The notes beneath the pieces were generated by a model. It saw nothing but the letters and a program-made list of their open reading frames with translations. It was not told the DNA's origin and ran no database searches. The position numbers and the translations under genes are program-made. This document shows positions 34,774 to 43,199 of a DNA stretch of 54,869 nt, in pieces. How positions within the stretch are numbered: position 1 is the first letter of the stretch; each line of letters opens with the position of its first letter. This DNA is from Bacteroidia bacterium (lineage in GTDB: Bacteria > Bacteroidota > Bacteroidia > SpSt-205), in the NCBI GenBank assembly GCA_026413325.1, contig JANZYW010000006.1:1-54869 (forward strand), written 5' to 3'.

Positions 34774-35265
34774 TCAGTGATACGGTTTAGGAGGTTCTTT
34801 GGGAGGCAAGGGCAGGGTTCCAGGTATGCCAAGAAGTGGAAATTCTTTCCGCAAAGGATGATAGCCAAAATCCTCTGGCAGGTAAATCCGCCGCAAGTCC
34901 GGATGCCCTAAGAACCGAATACCCATCATATCATAAGCTTCCCGTTCATGCCATGCTGCCGCCGGCCACAAATCGACGACGCTCTGGAGAGTGGGGTCTT
35001 GTTCAGGCACACGAACTTTCACTCGAACCCGCTGACGCTCAGATAAGTTTACCAGGTTATAAACGACCTCAAAGCGAAGTCCCTCCTCGAAGTGATCCGT
35101 CGCACCTATATCCACAAGGTAGTCGAAACCGTAGCCTTCCTTCAGGAGGTGGAGAAAAGCCTTTTGATTGGCCCTATCTACCTGGAAAGTAAGCTCACCT
35201 GCGTGTATCCGAGCTTCTACTGCTTGAGAGGAGAGCGATTCCATGAGGGATACAAGGCTCGACAT
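34774..35265 (-). CDS. nuoC: NADH-quinone oxidoreductase subunit C (30 kDa)
   Basis: 163 residues. NuoC is a peripheral-arm subunit of respiratory complex I. The hallmark AAAWHEREAYDMMGIRFLGHP followed by DLRRIYLPEDFGYHPLRKEFPL is complete, preceded by the YGFDYLVDIGATDH and VVYNLVNL segments. It is not in a nuo operon here: neither neighbour is a complex I subunit. The ATG at 35265 is supported by a near-consensus -7 box four bases before it. It may complement a nuo cluster elsewhere that lacks this gene. Confidence 0.93.
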   Translation of the reverse strand: MSSLVSLMESLSSQAVEARIHAGELTFQVDRANQKAFLHLLKEGYGFDYLVDIGATDHFEEGLRFEVVYNLVNLSERQRVRVKVRVPEQDPTLQSVVDLWPAAAWHEREAYDMMGIRFLGHPDLRRIYLPEDFGYHPLRKEFPLLGIPGTLPLPPKEPPKPYH

Positions 35266-35269
35266 AGCC

Positions 35270-35277
35270 TAAAAGTA
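35270..35277 (-). promoter_or_regulatory. -7 box of nuoC
   Basis: Minus-strand TACTTTTA, one mismatch at the last base, four bases before the ATG at 35265. Confidence 0.45.
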
Positions 35278-35299
35278 GCGGTTTTCAAGCAAACTATCT

Positions 35300-37783
35300 C
35301 TACAATCCACGGACAAATCGGTCCTGCCAGTCCCTCCGTTTGGTGATGCGGATGTCCTGCAGCTTAGGAGAACGGGCTGAAATGGTCATAAAGTAACTCT
35401 GTCGGGGCCCGAAAGGAATCCAGTTGAAGCTCAGCTCCCAACAGTGCAGATCTCGATAGATATTGATGCTGGTAAAAGAAAGCGCCTTCTGAGTGAAGTC
35501 ATACCCCGAGGTCAGTTGTATACGCCAGTAGCGAGTGAGATTGAGCTCCCCTGAGAATCCTAACGTTTGAACCCACCGGTAAGTGGCTGAGTCACGAAGG
35601 AACTGCCGCTGCCCTACCAGATTATAACTGATATCTAATCGCCAAGGGAGAGAAAAGAATATGAGGGATTCCTCAGCTTCTCCAGGCGGAGTGGGAGGAC
35701 GACGGGGTTGGAGGGAGGTCGTCAAAGCCCAGTTCATCTGCGTAAGAGCCCCCACGCGACGGTCTACCTCCCACCGATAACGAGAGGTTCGAACACCCGA
35801 GGAGTCGTACCAATAAGGGTCTAAGGTAGCCGTGTAATTAAGGTTGAGGAGAGACCCTAAGAGGTTGGTCCGAGCAAATAGGGCGATGGGAGAGAGCGCA
35901 AAGCTGTCTGCGGCAAAATTGTAACTTCCACTCAGCCCGAAATTATCTAAGAGGGTGAGATACTTATACTTCTTACCTGTAGAATCACGCAGATCTCGAT
36001 ACCGAGCTTCTATCAGATTATTGAGAGAAAACTGAAGAGCTGTTTGGCGACCTGCGGGGGGGCTTCCATAAAAACCCCACGCCAGCGGATTGAGACGCCG
36101 TTCCCGTCCTTGGAAAGAGAGGGATTGGTAAAGTCCCCATCGAGGGTCAGAAAAGTCCGGACGCCACTGTCCCCCTACAGTCGGAATAATCGTATGGCGA
36201 AAGGCCAGCCCCTTTCGCCCCCGGAAAGTCCGTATCCCATATATGCGAGTCGTGAAGGTGACCGCTGCAGAAAAGTCACGAGCAGCTCGCAAGGCCTTTT
36301 TCCTTTCTTGGGTGAGGGTACCCGCTGTATCGAGACGATAAGCTATCTGCTCACTATAGAGGTATTCGTTGAAGCTGAGGGTAGGAGTAAGTTGAAAGTA
36401 TCGGAAGAGCGTATAGCCCGCGGCGACCTGGAGGGCATGCCGCACCCCCCACCGGAAGGTATCCCGCATGAGTGGCGTAAAAAGGAGGCTTTCAGGAAGA
36501 GCCATTACTCCCTGCGCATCCAGGCGATACGTATACCCGATCTTTTCATACCATCGGGCCCCCCCCTTAGAAACCTTCCGCTGAAAAGGAAAAACTCGGT
36601 TCTGATACAGAGCCAGCACGGGTAGTTGAAAACTCCAGGTTTTCTGGATAAGATTCTGGGTATGATTGGTAGAGAGCGTCAGCTGCCAAGGACTCCGAGG
36701 AAAACTTTTCTGGAAGGCAATGCTCGACTGGAGATTGGTAGAAAGAAAGTCTGTAGCATTGTAGCTCTGGCGGGCCAGGAAGGTGGAGCTCCCCCCCTGC
36801 ACACTGGCAGTCAAGCTGGCTGTAGGGGACACCGTCTGGCGATGCTGCCACCGTACGAACCCCATCCGAGTCGCCTGGTAATCGGGGTCTCCCGGTTCGT
36901 TGAAAGTCTGATAGGCATATTGCAAAGACAAAGAACCTTCATACTGGTACCGCTTCCGATAAGTCCATAACAGCTCAGAACGGAACCCCCCCCGGGTGAA
37001 TACATCTGCCTCTAAACGGGCATCCATGTATCGATTGATGGCCCAATAATAACCCAACCCCCGCAGAAAAAAACCTCTATCAGCTGCCTGTCCGATAAGC
37101 GGGAGAAGTATACCCGAGCTTCGACGATCAAGCAAAGGAAAGTATCCAAAAGGCAAGAATAGGGGCAAAGGCACCTCGCCTACAACAGCGTACAGAGGAC
37201 CGCTCACGATGCTCTCCTGCGGATACAGCTTCATCTTGGTAGAAGCGATATAAAAGTGCGGGGGACGCGCAGTGCAGGTGGTATAGTAGGCCCCCGCCGC
37301 ATAAAACGTACCGTCGGGATTCATCTGGAGAGCACGCCCCGCCAGAACCTCATCCGTGAGCTGCTGCCGCATACCAAAAATCTGACCCCGCCTTCGATGG
37401 AGATCATATCGAAGGCTGTCCATCTCATACCGCTCACTCCCATAGTAAAAGAGTGGAAGCTCCCGCAAAGAATCTCCCTCCCAGCGACCATATCCATATA
37501 AGAACCCCTTCTGCCACTCTACTCGCACGTATCCTGTCTGAAGGCGGAGATTCCCTTGCCGAATCAAAGCCTCTCGATACAGCCGTCCCTCTCCCGTGCG
37601 AAAGTCAAAGGCAATCGAATCAGCCGCCTGGTAAAACAGCGTGTCTTCAAAAGGACTGTATCGGATTAAGGAGTCACGCAAGGCAGGAGGAAGGGAATCC
37701 CCCTTAGGTCCCTCTCCGAGCTGCGCATAGATGCAGTTGTAGAGCCCCACTGCAATAACAACTGCGATTTTGTATCTTTGCAT
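35300..37783 (-). CDS. lptD: LPS assembly outer membrane protein LptD
   Basis: 827 residues. LptD inserts lipopolysaccharide into the outer leaflet of the outer membrane. Signal peptide about 1-20 (VVIAVGLYNCIYAQ), an OstA-like periplasmic jellyroll region (GEGRLYREALIRQGNLRLQTGYVRVEW, then YTTCTARPPHFYI), followed by the conserved PLPLFLPFGYFPLLDRRSSG entry segment and a long beta-barrel of alternating aromatic strands. It is the Bacteroidota form. The frame stays open to 38131, but this start (ATG at 37783) has the signal peptide and a perfect -7 box 12 bases upstream. Its start codon overlaps that of the divergent amidase gene in one CATG. Confidence 0.9.
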   Translation of the reverse strand: MQRYKIAVVIAVGLYNCIYAQLGEGPKGDSLPPALRDSLIRYSPFEDTLFYQAADSIAFDFRTGEGRLYREALIRQGNLRLQTGYVRVEWQKGFLYGYGRWEGDSLRELPLFYYGSERYEMDSLRYDLHRRRGQIFGMRQQLTDEVLAGRALQMNPDGTFYAAGAYYTTCTARPPHFYIASTKMKLYPQESIVSGPLYAVVGEVPLPLFLPFGYFPLLDRRSSGILLPLIGQAADRGFFLRGLGYYWAINRYMDARLEADVFTRGGFRSELLWTYRKRYQYEGSLSLQYAYQTFNEPGDPDYQATRMGFVRWQHRQTVSPTASLTASVQGGSSTFLARQSYNATDFLSTNLQSSIAFQKSFPRSPWQLTLSTNHTQNLIQKTWSFQLPVLALYQNRVFPFQRKVSKGGARWYEKIGYTYRLDAQGVMALPESLLFTPLMRDTFRWGVRHALQVAAGYTLFRYFQLTPTLSFNEYLYSEQIAYRLDTAGTLTQERKKALRAARDFSAAVTFTTRIYGIRTFRGRKGLAFRHTIIPTVGGQWRPDFSDPRWGLYQSLSFQGRERRLNPLAWGFYGSPPAGRQTALQFSLNNLIEARYRDLRDSTGKKYKYLTLLDNFGLSGSYNFAADSFALSPIALFARTNLLGSLLNLNYTATLDPYWYDSSGVRTSRYRWEVDRRVGALTQMNWALTTSLQPRRPPTPPGEAEESLIFFSLPWRLDISYNLVGQRQFLRDSATYRWVQTLGFSGELNLTRYWRIQLTSGYDFTQKALSFTSINIYRDLHCWELSFNWIPFGPRQSYFMTISARSPKLQDIRITKRRDWQDRFVRGL
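37773..37780 (+). promoter_or_regulatory. -7 promoter box of the amidase gene, inside lptD
   Basis: TATCTTTG, a perfect TAnnTTTG, one base before the ATG at 37782 and ten before the ATG at 37791, within the first codons of lptD. Confidence 0.65.
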
Positions 37784-38561
37784 GAAGAGTATGGGCAAAG
37801 GTAGGCGGCTAATGAGACCTTTTTTTCTCTTCGGAGCCGTCTGGATACTCAGTTCTTTCCGGCTCCTCAAACCTGCCCTCGTAGTCGTAGACGCCGGACA
37901 TGGAGGCAAGGACCCCGGCGCACATGGCAAAGTGTATAAAGAAAAAGATATCACCTTAGCTGTAGCCTTGCGATTAGCCGAGCTATTGCGAAAAGATTCC
38001 CACTTCCGAGTCATTTTGACTCGCGATACGGATACCTTCGTGGAGTTAGTCCGCCGAGCCGACACCGCTAATAAAGCGCATGCCGATTTCTTCGTCAGTA
38101 TCCACTGCAACGCTAACCCCAAGAAAGACATTCATGGCTCTGAGACCTACGCCCTCGGAGAGCACAAAAGCCAAGATAATCTGACCGTAGTCATGCGGGA
38201 AAACTCCTCTATCCTCATGGAAGAGGGATACCAGCGTACCTACGACGGTTTTGACCCGAACTCGGAAGAGGCTTATATCATTTTTTCTCTTATGCAGCAT
38301 GCCTTTTTGAAGCAGAGTTTGCGTTTAGCCAAAAAGATAGAAGACAACCTCATAGAGAAAACGAAAAGACCCAGCCGGGGGGTTAAGCAGGCAGGCTTTT
38401 TGGTCCTATGGCGTACCAGTATGCCCTCCGTCCTATGTGAAATCGGCTTTATCTCACACCCACAAGAAGAAAAATTTTTAGCCTCTTCCGCTGGACAGGA
38501 GTACATAGCTCAGGCTATCCACCAAGCTTTGCGCCAGTATATCGCAGCGGGCCAGGAGTGA
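37782..38561 (+). CDS. N-acetylmuramoyl-L-alanine amidase (Amidase_3)
   Basis: 259 residues. Cuts the bond between muramic acid and the peptide stem of peptidoglycan. Zinc ligands H40 (VVDAGHGG), E54 (KEKD) and H108 (SIHCNA), and catalytic E220 (LCEIGFI) are all present. A hydrophobic leader (PFFLFGAVWILSSF, about 13-26) is consistent with export. A lid of about 60 residues after SETYALG replaces the short loop of minimal enzymes. The start may be ATG 37782 or, if the -7 box sets the RNA end, ATG 37791. Divergent from lptD with overlapping start codons; exbB follows 15 bp after the stop. Confidence 0.92.
   Translation: MKSMGKGRRLMRPFFLFGAVWILSSFRLLKPALVVVDAGHGGKDPGAHGKVYKEKDITLAVALRLAELLRKDSHFRVILTRDTDTFVELVRRADTANKAHADFFVSIHCNANPKKDIHGSETYALGEHKSQDNLTVVMRENSSILMEEGYQRTYDGFDPNSEEAYIIFSLMQHAFLKQSLRLAKKIEDNLIEKTKRPSRGVKQAGFLVLWRTSMPSVLCEIGFISHPQEEKFLASSAGQEYIAQAIHQALRQYIAAGQE
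37796..37803 (-). promoter_or_regulatory. -7 promoter box of lptD, inside the amidase gene
   Basis: Minus-strand TACCTTTG, a perfect TAnnTTTG, 12 bases before the lptD ATG, within the first codons of the amidase gene. Confidence 0.65.
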
Positions 38562-38565
38562 TACT

Positions 38566-38573
38566 TATTTTTG
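38566..38573 (+). promoter_or_regulatory. -7 promoter box of exbB
   Basis: TATTTTTG, a perfect TAnnTTTG, three bases before the ATG at 38577. Confidence 0.75.
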
Positions 38574-38576
38574 GGC

Positions 38577-39254
38577 ATGCTTTGGCTACAGACACCCGCT
38601 GGAGAAGCAAGCCTCCCCGCTCCTAAACCAGTAGAGCTCACCCTTCTGGATTTCATCTTCATGGGGGGGTGGAGCATGGTTATCTTAATCCTGCTTGCCG
38701 CAATCGGACTCTACATCTTCCTGGAGAGATATCTCCTGGTAGCAAAATATGACAAAGATCCAGGGCCTTTCATGGAACAAGTGAAAGCTGCTATCCGACA
38801 AGGAGATCTCAAGCGGGCAGAAGCACTCTGCGTAGCTACTCCCACTCCTTTTGCTCGAATGGTAGGAAAAGGGATCAGTCGACTGGGCTCTCCCCTTCCA
38901 GATATCTCTGCTGCTGTCCAAAACCAAGGAAACTTAGAAATCCTTCAGCTGGAAAAGAACGTGCCCTATCTGGCCACCATCTCTGCTCTTTCCCCGATGG
39001 TTGGATTTCTGGGCACCGTCACAGGGATGATACAAGCCTTTATGAAGATCGCCCAGCTCCAAGGCAATGTGAATCCTTCCGCACTCGCCGATGGGATCTA
39101 TGAGGCCATGATTACCACAGCGGCAGGACTCATCGTAGCCATACCTATACATTTTGCCTACAATGTGCTGGTAAATCGGATCCAAAGCTTCATTCTCAAG
39201 ATGGAAGCCGCCAGTACCAGCTTCCTGGATGTACTCCAAGAACCAGTGCGGTAA
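38577..39254 (+). CDS. exbB: ExbB/TolQ/MotA family proton channel protein
   Basis: 225 residues with three membrane segments: about 27-47, 127-150 and 163-185. ExbB forms the pentameric motor with ExbD that energises TonB using the proton gradient. Landmarks are MGGWSMVILILLAAIGLYIFLER, the VPYLATISALSPMVGFLGTVTGMI stretch (residues lining the pore) and the AMITTAAGLIVAIPIHFAYNVLV helix. The ATG at 38577 stands three bases after a perfect -7 box. exbD, tonB and an M23 peptidase gene follow with gaps of 2 bp or 4-bp overlaps. Confidence 0.92.
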   Translation: MLWLQTPAGEASLPAPKPVELTLLDFIFMGGWSMVILILLAAIGLYIFLERYLLVAKYDKDPGPFMEQVKAAIRQGDLKRAEALCVATPTPFARMVGKGISRLGSPLPDISAAVQNQGNLEILQLEKNVPYLATISALSPMVGFLGTVTGMIQAFMKIAQLQGNVNPSALADGIYEAMITTAAGLIVAIPIHFAYNVLVNRIQSFILKMEAASTSFLDVLQEPVR

Positions 39255-39256
39255 TC

Positions 39257-39658
39257 ATGTTTCGAAGACGTCTCCAGCCCCAATCGGACTTCGCTCTCGC
39301 CAGCATAGCGGATATGGTGTTTCTTCTTCTCATTTACTTTATGCTCACTGCGACTTTCGTTAATCAAGCGGGGGTGCGGGTCGAACTCCCCCAAGGCTCC
39401 TCCAAACAACCGAGCCCTGCCCCTCATAGCATTACCATAACAGAAAAAGGAGACTGGTACTGGGACAACCAGCGCATCTCCAAAAAGGACTTAGAAGGTT
39501 ATGTCCGAGCCGCCCTATCCCATGCCTCTAAAGATCCGAACAGCCGCCTCATCACCCTGCGCACTGATCGTACCGTCACGATGGAAGAGGTAGCCTATGC
39601 GATCTCTCTTATCGCAGAATATCGGGGGAGTGTCGTCATAGCCACCCGACGGCCATGA
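39257..39658 (+). CDS. exbD: ExbD/TolR family protein
   Basis: 133 residues. Short basic N-terminus, one membrane helix (ADMVFLLLIYFMLTATFV, about 18-35) that carries the proton-carrying aspartate at its start, then a periplasmic domain (GVRVELPQGSSKQP, ITITEKGDWYW, LITLRTDRTVTMEEVAYAISLIAEYRG). ExbD couples proton flow through ExbB to TonB. The gene starts 2 bp after exbB and its stop overlaps the tonB ATG (ATGA). Confidence 0.93.
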   Translation: MFRRRLQPQSDFALASIADMVFLLLIYFMLTATFVNQAGVRVELPQGSSKQPSPAPHSITITEKGDWYWDNQRISKKDLEGYVRAALSHASKDPNSRLITLRTDRTVTMEEVAYAISLIAEYRGSVVIATRRP

Positions 39659-40338
39659 AGGTCTCTACCTACCTTCAAGACGAGGCACAGGCCCGCCGTA
39701 TCAGTGCGACTCTTACGATGCTATTGCTTCTCCTGCTCTTTATCGTCGCTTACCTCTGGGTTCTTGTTCGCGGCACTATCCCACCAACAGATGAGAATCC
39801 TTACATGATAGCGGGGCGGATCGATTTCGGCTATACAGAAACCCCTGGTACGATAAAGCCTCAATCCTCCCCTCCTGAGTCCCCCAAAGAAGAGCCCGTG
39901 ATTACTACCCCGGACGTTCGCCCCGTAAAGACTCCCTCGACTCCGACTCCTCCTACGGCAGAAAGCGAACCTACCGAAGAAAGTGAAGAAGAAGTGGAAA
40001 ATGAGGTCTTTGAGCCTGGAGGCTCTCCTGACGCTTCCCAGCCAGGAGACATCGGCCAAGGGCTTCTGGAGTTTGGAGAAGGGGAAGAAGGCCTCCAAAA
40101 TCGCCGACTCATACACTTTGTACCTCCTCGCTATACGGTACAGAAAGAAGCCCGAATCAAGTTCGAGCTTTTTGTCTTACCAAATGGGCAGGTTTCTCAT
40201 GCACGAGCGCTGAGCTTACAGGCCCCCCCTGAGCTAAAACAGGCCGGAGAAGAGGCTATCCGCCAGTGGCAGTTTAGTCCGATCACCACTAACCAGATTC
40301 AGCGAATGACCGTCACCATCCGATTTCGTCTACGATGA
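39655..40338 (+). CDS. tonB: TonB energy transducer
   Basis: 227 residues. N-terminal membrane anchor (LTMLLLLLLFIVAYLWVLV, about 20-38), a proline- and glutamate-rich spacer (about 65-125) crossing the periplasm, and a C-terminal TonB domain (about 150-227; FVPPRYTVQKEARIKFELFV, NGQVSHARAL, AIRQWQFSP). It transmits energy to TonB-dependent outer membrane receptors; none is encoded in the window. It overlaps exbD and the M23 peptidase gene by 4 bp each. Confidence 0.9.
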   Translation: MKVSTYLQDEAQARRISATLTMLLLLLLFIVAYLWVLVRGTIPPTDENPYMIAGRIDFGYTETPGTIKPQSSPPESPKEEPVITTPDVRPVKTPSTPTPPTAESEPTEESEEEVENEVFEPGGSPDASQPGDIGQGLLEFGEGEEGLQNRRLIHFVPPRYTVQKEARIKFELFVLPNGQVSHARALSLQAPPELKQAGEEAIRQWQFSPITTNQIQRMTVTIRFRLR

Positions 40339-42122
40339 TCCGACTCTGGGTCTGGCTCCAGCTAAGCTGGCCTGTGCCTGGCCCCATCACCCTCACCGGC
40401 AGTTATGGTGAGATACGCGATCAGACTTTCCACACGGGTATAGACCTATCAGTAGGCGAAAAAATCGGCGTAGTACCCGTTTTATCAGCGGGTGAAGGGT
40501 ATGTGTACCGGATACGAGTCAGCCATACTGGATTCGGTAGAGTGCTGTATGTCCGACACCCTCAAGGTCTCCTTACAGTGTATGGCCATCTTTCCCATTT
40601 TGCTCCGAAGGGGGAGCGTATCGTAGAAGAGTTACAGCAGACACAGCGCCGCTTCGAAGTGGAAAGCTACCTCCCTCCCACAGCATGGCCTGTCAAGCGA
40701 GGCGATACCCTCGGATGGGCAGGTAATAGCGGCTATTCATTCGGCCCTCACCTGCATTTCGAAGTACGTACGCTCTCAGAGCGTCCTGTATGCCCCTTTC
40801 GCTACCTACCTCCTGTAGGGGATAGCCAACCCCCTGTTTTTTTTCGCATAGCGCTTCAGCCCCTAAGCCCTTACAGTCTCGTTGAAGAGTGGGGAGAAAA
40901 GAGGCGACTGCGCTTCAGACAAGTGTCTTGCTCTCGTTCGCATCGAAGATATATCTGTCTGGATACTCCCTCTGTGGCAGGCCCCATTGGAATAGAATAC
41001 ACCGCGGCTGACCGATATGGAGGAGGAACAGCCTGGTTAGGCTTAGCCAGGATTTCTCTCAGAGACAGTGCTGGGGATCTCCTCTATCAAGCTCGATGGG
41101 AGAGCCTGGATTTCGACTGGCGCCGATTTCTGCGCTGGCATATTGATTTTGCATATCAGCAGCTTTACCGTATAGGGATAGCCCGCCTGTACAAGCCCTC
41201 ACATGAAAAAATACCTTGGAATGAGGGGGAGGGAGCCATCGTCCTACCTCCAGGCAGATTAGCCGTGTACCGTATCGAAGCAGCCGATTTCGCTGGCAAT
41301 ACAGCAGAAGTACTATTAGTATTGCGAGGAAAAGCACCTCCTTCCCTTCCAGCACCCCGTCGCCCTCTCAACCCTCGTCTATTGTGGGCAGTAGAAGAAG
41401 GATTTCTACTCAGTAGAGAGCCTCTGTATACATCCCAGGGCGATACCATCACTCCATATAAGCCGCTTCGTCTCGGAGATAAACTTCCCGATACCCTCTG
41501 GTCCCGGCGGGGGAAAGCCCTCCCCACTTACCTGAAAGCTTGTATTCCGCCTGGTCATGCTGTACGGCTTTCTCTCTCTCCAAACTGTACTCTCTCCATT
41601 CAACAGGAGACTTTACAAGAAACCCTCTATTGCCAAGTGCGGCCCATACAAGTACCTTTCGGGAAAGGGTTCTTTATCGGAGATGAGAAAATACCCATTC
41701 GCTTTCCAGCAGAGCTGCAGTGGGCTCAAGAAAAAGGAAGTGCCTTCGAGTCAAGAAGCTATCCTCTCTTTCGACCTCCTCGGGGAGGGGCCTGGTCTCC
41801 TGTCATAGGAGCAAAGCGAGAAGGCCTCAGCTGGCGAATACCTGTCCGTTCGTGGGGGGAGTATATCATGATGGTCGACTCTTTCCCTCCCCATATTCGA
41901 CCTTTGCGGGCAGAAGGTCCCTACTACCTCGTACTCATCGAAGACCTCGGTAGCGGGGTTAACCCCTATCAACTGCAAGTGCGAGGGGAGAAAGGGAACC
42001 TCTATCCAGAATACTACGAGCCTCAGCAGATACTGTACCTCCCTCGCAAAGCAGGGAAAAAGTTTCACATTTTAGCTGTAGATAGGGTCGGCAATCGAAC
42101 CGAGAAAGAGATTCGCTTCTAA
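40335..42122 (+). CDS. M23 family metallopeptidase
   Basis: 595 residues. The N-terminal third is a LytM/M23 domain with zinc ligands H33 and D37 (FHTGIDL) and H141 of GPHLHFEV, plus H85 (YGHL) and H139; all catalytic residues are present. Long C-terminal beta-rich extension (about 160-595) of the type found in Bacteroidota cell-wall peptidases. The hydrophobic leader is short (IRLWVWLQLSWPV), so the mode of export is unclear. Coupled to tonB by a 4-bp overlap, it is the last gene of exbB-exbD-tonB-M23. The 124 bp after its stop hold nothing recognisable. Confidence 0.87.
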   Translation: MIRLWVWLQLSWPVPGPITLTGSYGEIRDQTFHTGIDLSVGEKIGVVPVLSAGEGYVYRIRVSHTGFGRVLYVRHPQGLLTVYGHLSHFAPKGERIVEELQQTQRRFEVESYLPPTAWPVKRGDTLGWAGNSGYSFGPHLHFEVRTLSERPVCPFRYLPPVGDSQPPVFFRIALQPLSPYSLVEEWGEKRRLRFRQVSCSRSHRRYICLDTPSVAGPIGIEYTAADRYGGGTAWLGLARISLRDSAGDLLYQARWESLDFDWRRFLRWHIDFAYQQLYRIGIARLYKPSHEKIPWNEGEGAIVLPPGRLAVYRIEAADFAGNTAEVLLVLRGKAPPSLPAPRRPLNPRLLWAVEEGFLLSREPLYTSQGDTITPYKPLRLGDKLPDTLWSRRGKALPTYLKACIPPGHAVRLSLSPNCTLSIQQETLQETLYCQVRPIQVPFGKGFFIGDEKIPIRFPAELQWAQEKGSAFESRSYPLFRPPRGGAWSPVIGAKREGLSWRIPVRSWGEYIMMVDSFPPHIRPLRAEGPYYLVLIEDLGSGVNPYQLQVRGEKGNLYPEYYEPQQILYLPRKAGKKFHILAVDRVGNRTEKEIRF

Positions 42123-42246
42123 AGAGGCAAGACCAGAAATAGCACACATGGAATAAACGGACCGAGCTAAGCCGCTTTCGGACGGCGGTCGCTTTGATTT
42201 CAATCGCTTCTTCCCTTGGCCAACCGCTGATGGCCTCCTATCCTCT

Positions 42247-43128
42247 TTAGCTTCTCTGGTGCTTCCAACGATTGTGCGTCCACAGCCAGTTATGCGGCTG
42301 CTTTTGTATACTTGACTCTAACGCAGCGACATACCTCCGGGTTATTTCCCCCTCTGGAAGAGAACGAGGGTCATCGGTAATCAATTCTGGATACGCCTCA
42401 TATCGATGCCGAGCTCGCTGTACGATCTCTACAAAGAGAACTCGATATCCTCCTAATCTCGCACTTCTCTCTAACCCTCCATGCCAAGCTGTATCTCGAT
42501 GAAAAAAAGGAAGCCAGTATGCTCTCTGAAGGTCACTGGGACTCTGGTCTGCCATCAGAATAAGTGTGTGGGTCGTAGAACGCATCCGAGCTAACCGTGC
42601 CCCCATCTTCCCCAGCGGAAGCATTTCACTTCCATACCGACCCCGTAGCTTTAAGAAAAAGGTATCCGCAGCAGGAGAGCTCAAAGGAAGATAGACACAT
42701 AAGATAGGAGCCAGTGTATCCTTTCGTACGATCCATCCTCCCCACTCCCAGTTAAACTGGTGCCCCATCGCCACGATGACAGACTGGCCCCGTTGATGAG
42801 CCTCATGAAATAGGTGTAGGTTCTTAATCTCGAAGCGCTCTCTCACCGCTTCCCACCCCTGTGCATGCATGAAGCACAGCTCCACCATCCAATCTGCGAA
42901 AAGTTGGTAAAAATCTCTTTCTGTCTGGGCGATCCAGGTATGGGGCTTATCAGGAAAGGCTGACACAAGGTGCTTTCGTACCAGCTCCTGACGATACCCC
43001 CACGTTTTGTATAGAATTCGATAAAGTATCCCAGAAATCCTATCTTGCTTCTGCCAAGAGAGCCGCCCAAAACGATCTAAAATAAAATCAAAGAGCTTCA
43101 CAAGAAAACGTTGCTTGGAGGATAACAC
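42247..43128 (-). CDS. lipid A-type lysophospholipid acyltransferase (LpxL/HtrB family)
   Basis: 293 residues. Adds a secondary acyl chain to the lipid A precursor at the inner membrane. The catalytic HX4E is in VAMGHQFNWEWGG, and the downstream PLSSPAADTFFLKLRGRYG and ILMADQSPSD segments fit the family. The start is a GTG at 43128, with a -7 box four bases upstream; the N-terminal helix (KQRFLVKLFDFILDRFG) is a likely membrane contact. It complements lptB and lptD, also in the window. It is divergent from asnB with 71 bp between starts. Confidence 0.88.
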   Translation of the reverse strand: MLSSKQRFLVKLFDFILDRFGRLSWQKQDRISGILYRILYKTWGYRQELVRKHLVSAFPDKPHTWIAQTERDFYQLFADWMVELCFMHAQGWEAVRERFEIKNLHLFHEAHQRGQSVIVAMGHQFNWEWGGWIVRKDTLAPILCVYLPLSSPAADTFFLKLRGRYGSEMLPLGKMGARLARMRSTTHTLILMADQSPSDLQRAYWLPFFHRDTAWHGGLERSARLGGYRVLFVEIVQRARHRYEAYPELITDDPRSLPEGEITRRYVAALESSIQKQPHNWLWTHNRWKHQRS

Positions 43129-43132
43129 ACAG

Positions 43133-43140
43133 CAAAAATG
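43133..43140 (-). promoter_or_regulatory. -7 box of the acyltransferase gene
   Basis: Minus-strand CATTTTTG, one mismatch at the first base, four bases before the GTG at 43128. Confidence 0.5.
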
Positions 43141-43184
43141 CAGGAAAGAACGAGAATCCCCTCCTCGCTAAGTCAGGTCCGTCC

Positions 43185-43192
43185 TATTTTAG
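43185..43192 (+). promoter_or_regulatory. -7 box of asnB
   Basis: TATTTTAG, one mismatch at the seventh base, followed by seven C residues and the ATG at 43200. Confidence 0.45.
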
Positions 43193-43199
43193 CCCCCCC

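Noticed and set aside
37784-38131. N-terminal extension of lptD by 116 codons
   Set aside because: It runs antisense through the amidase gene and would bury the signal peptide that begins at 37783.
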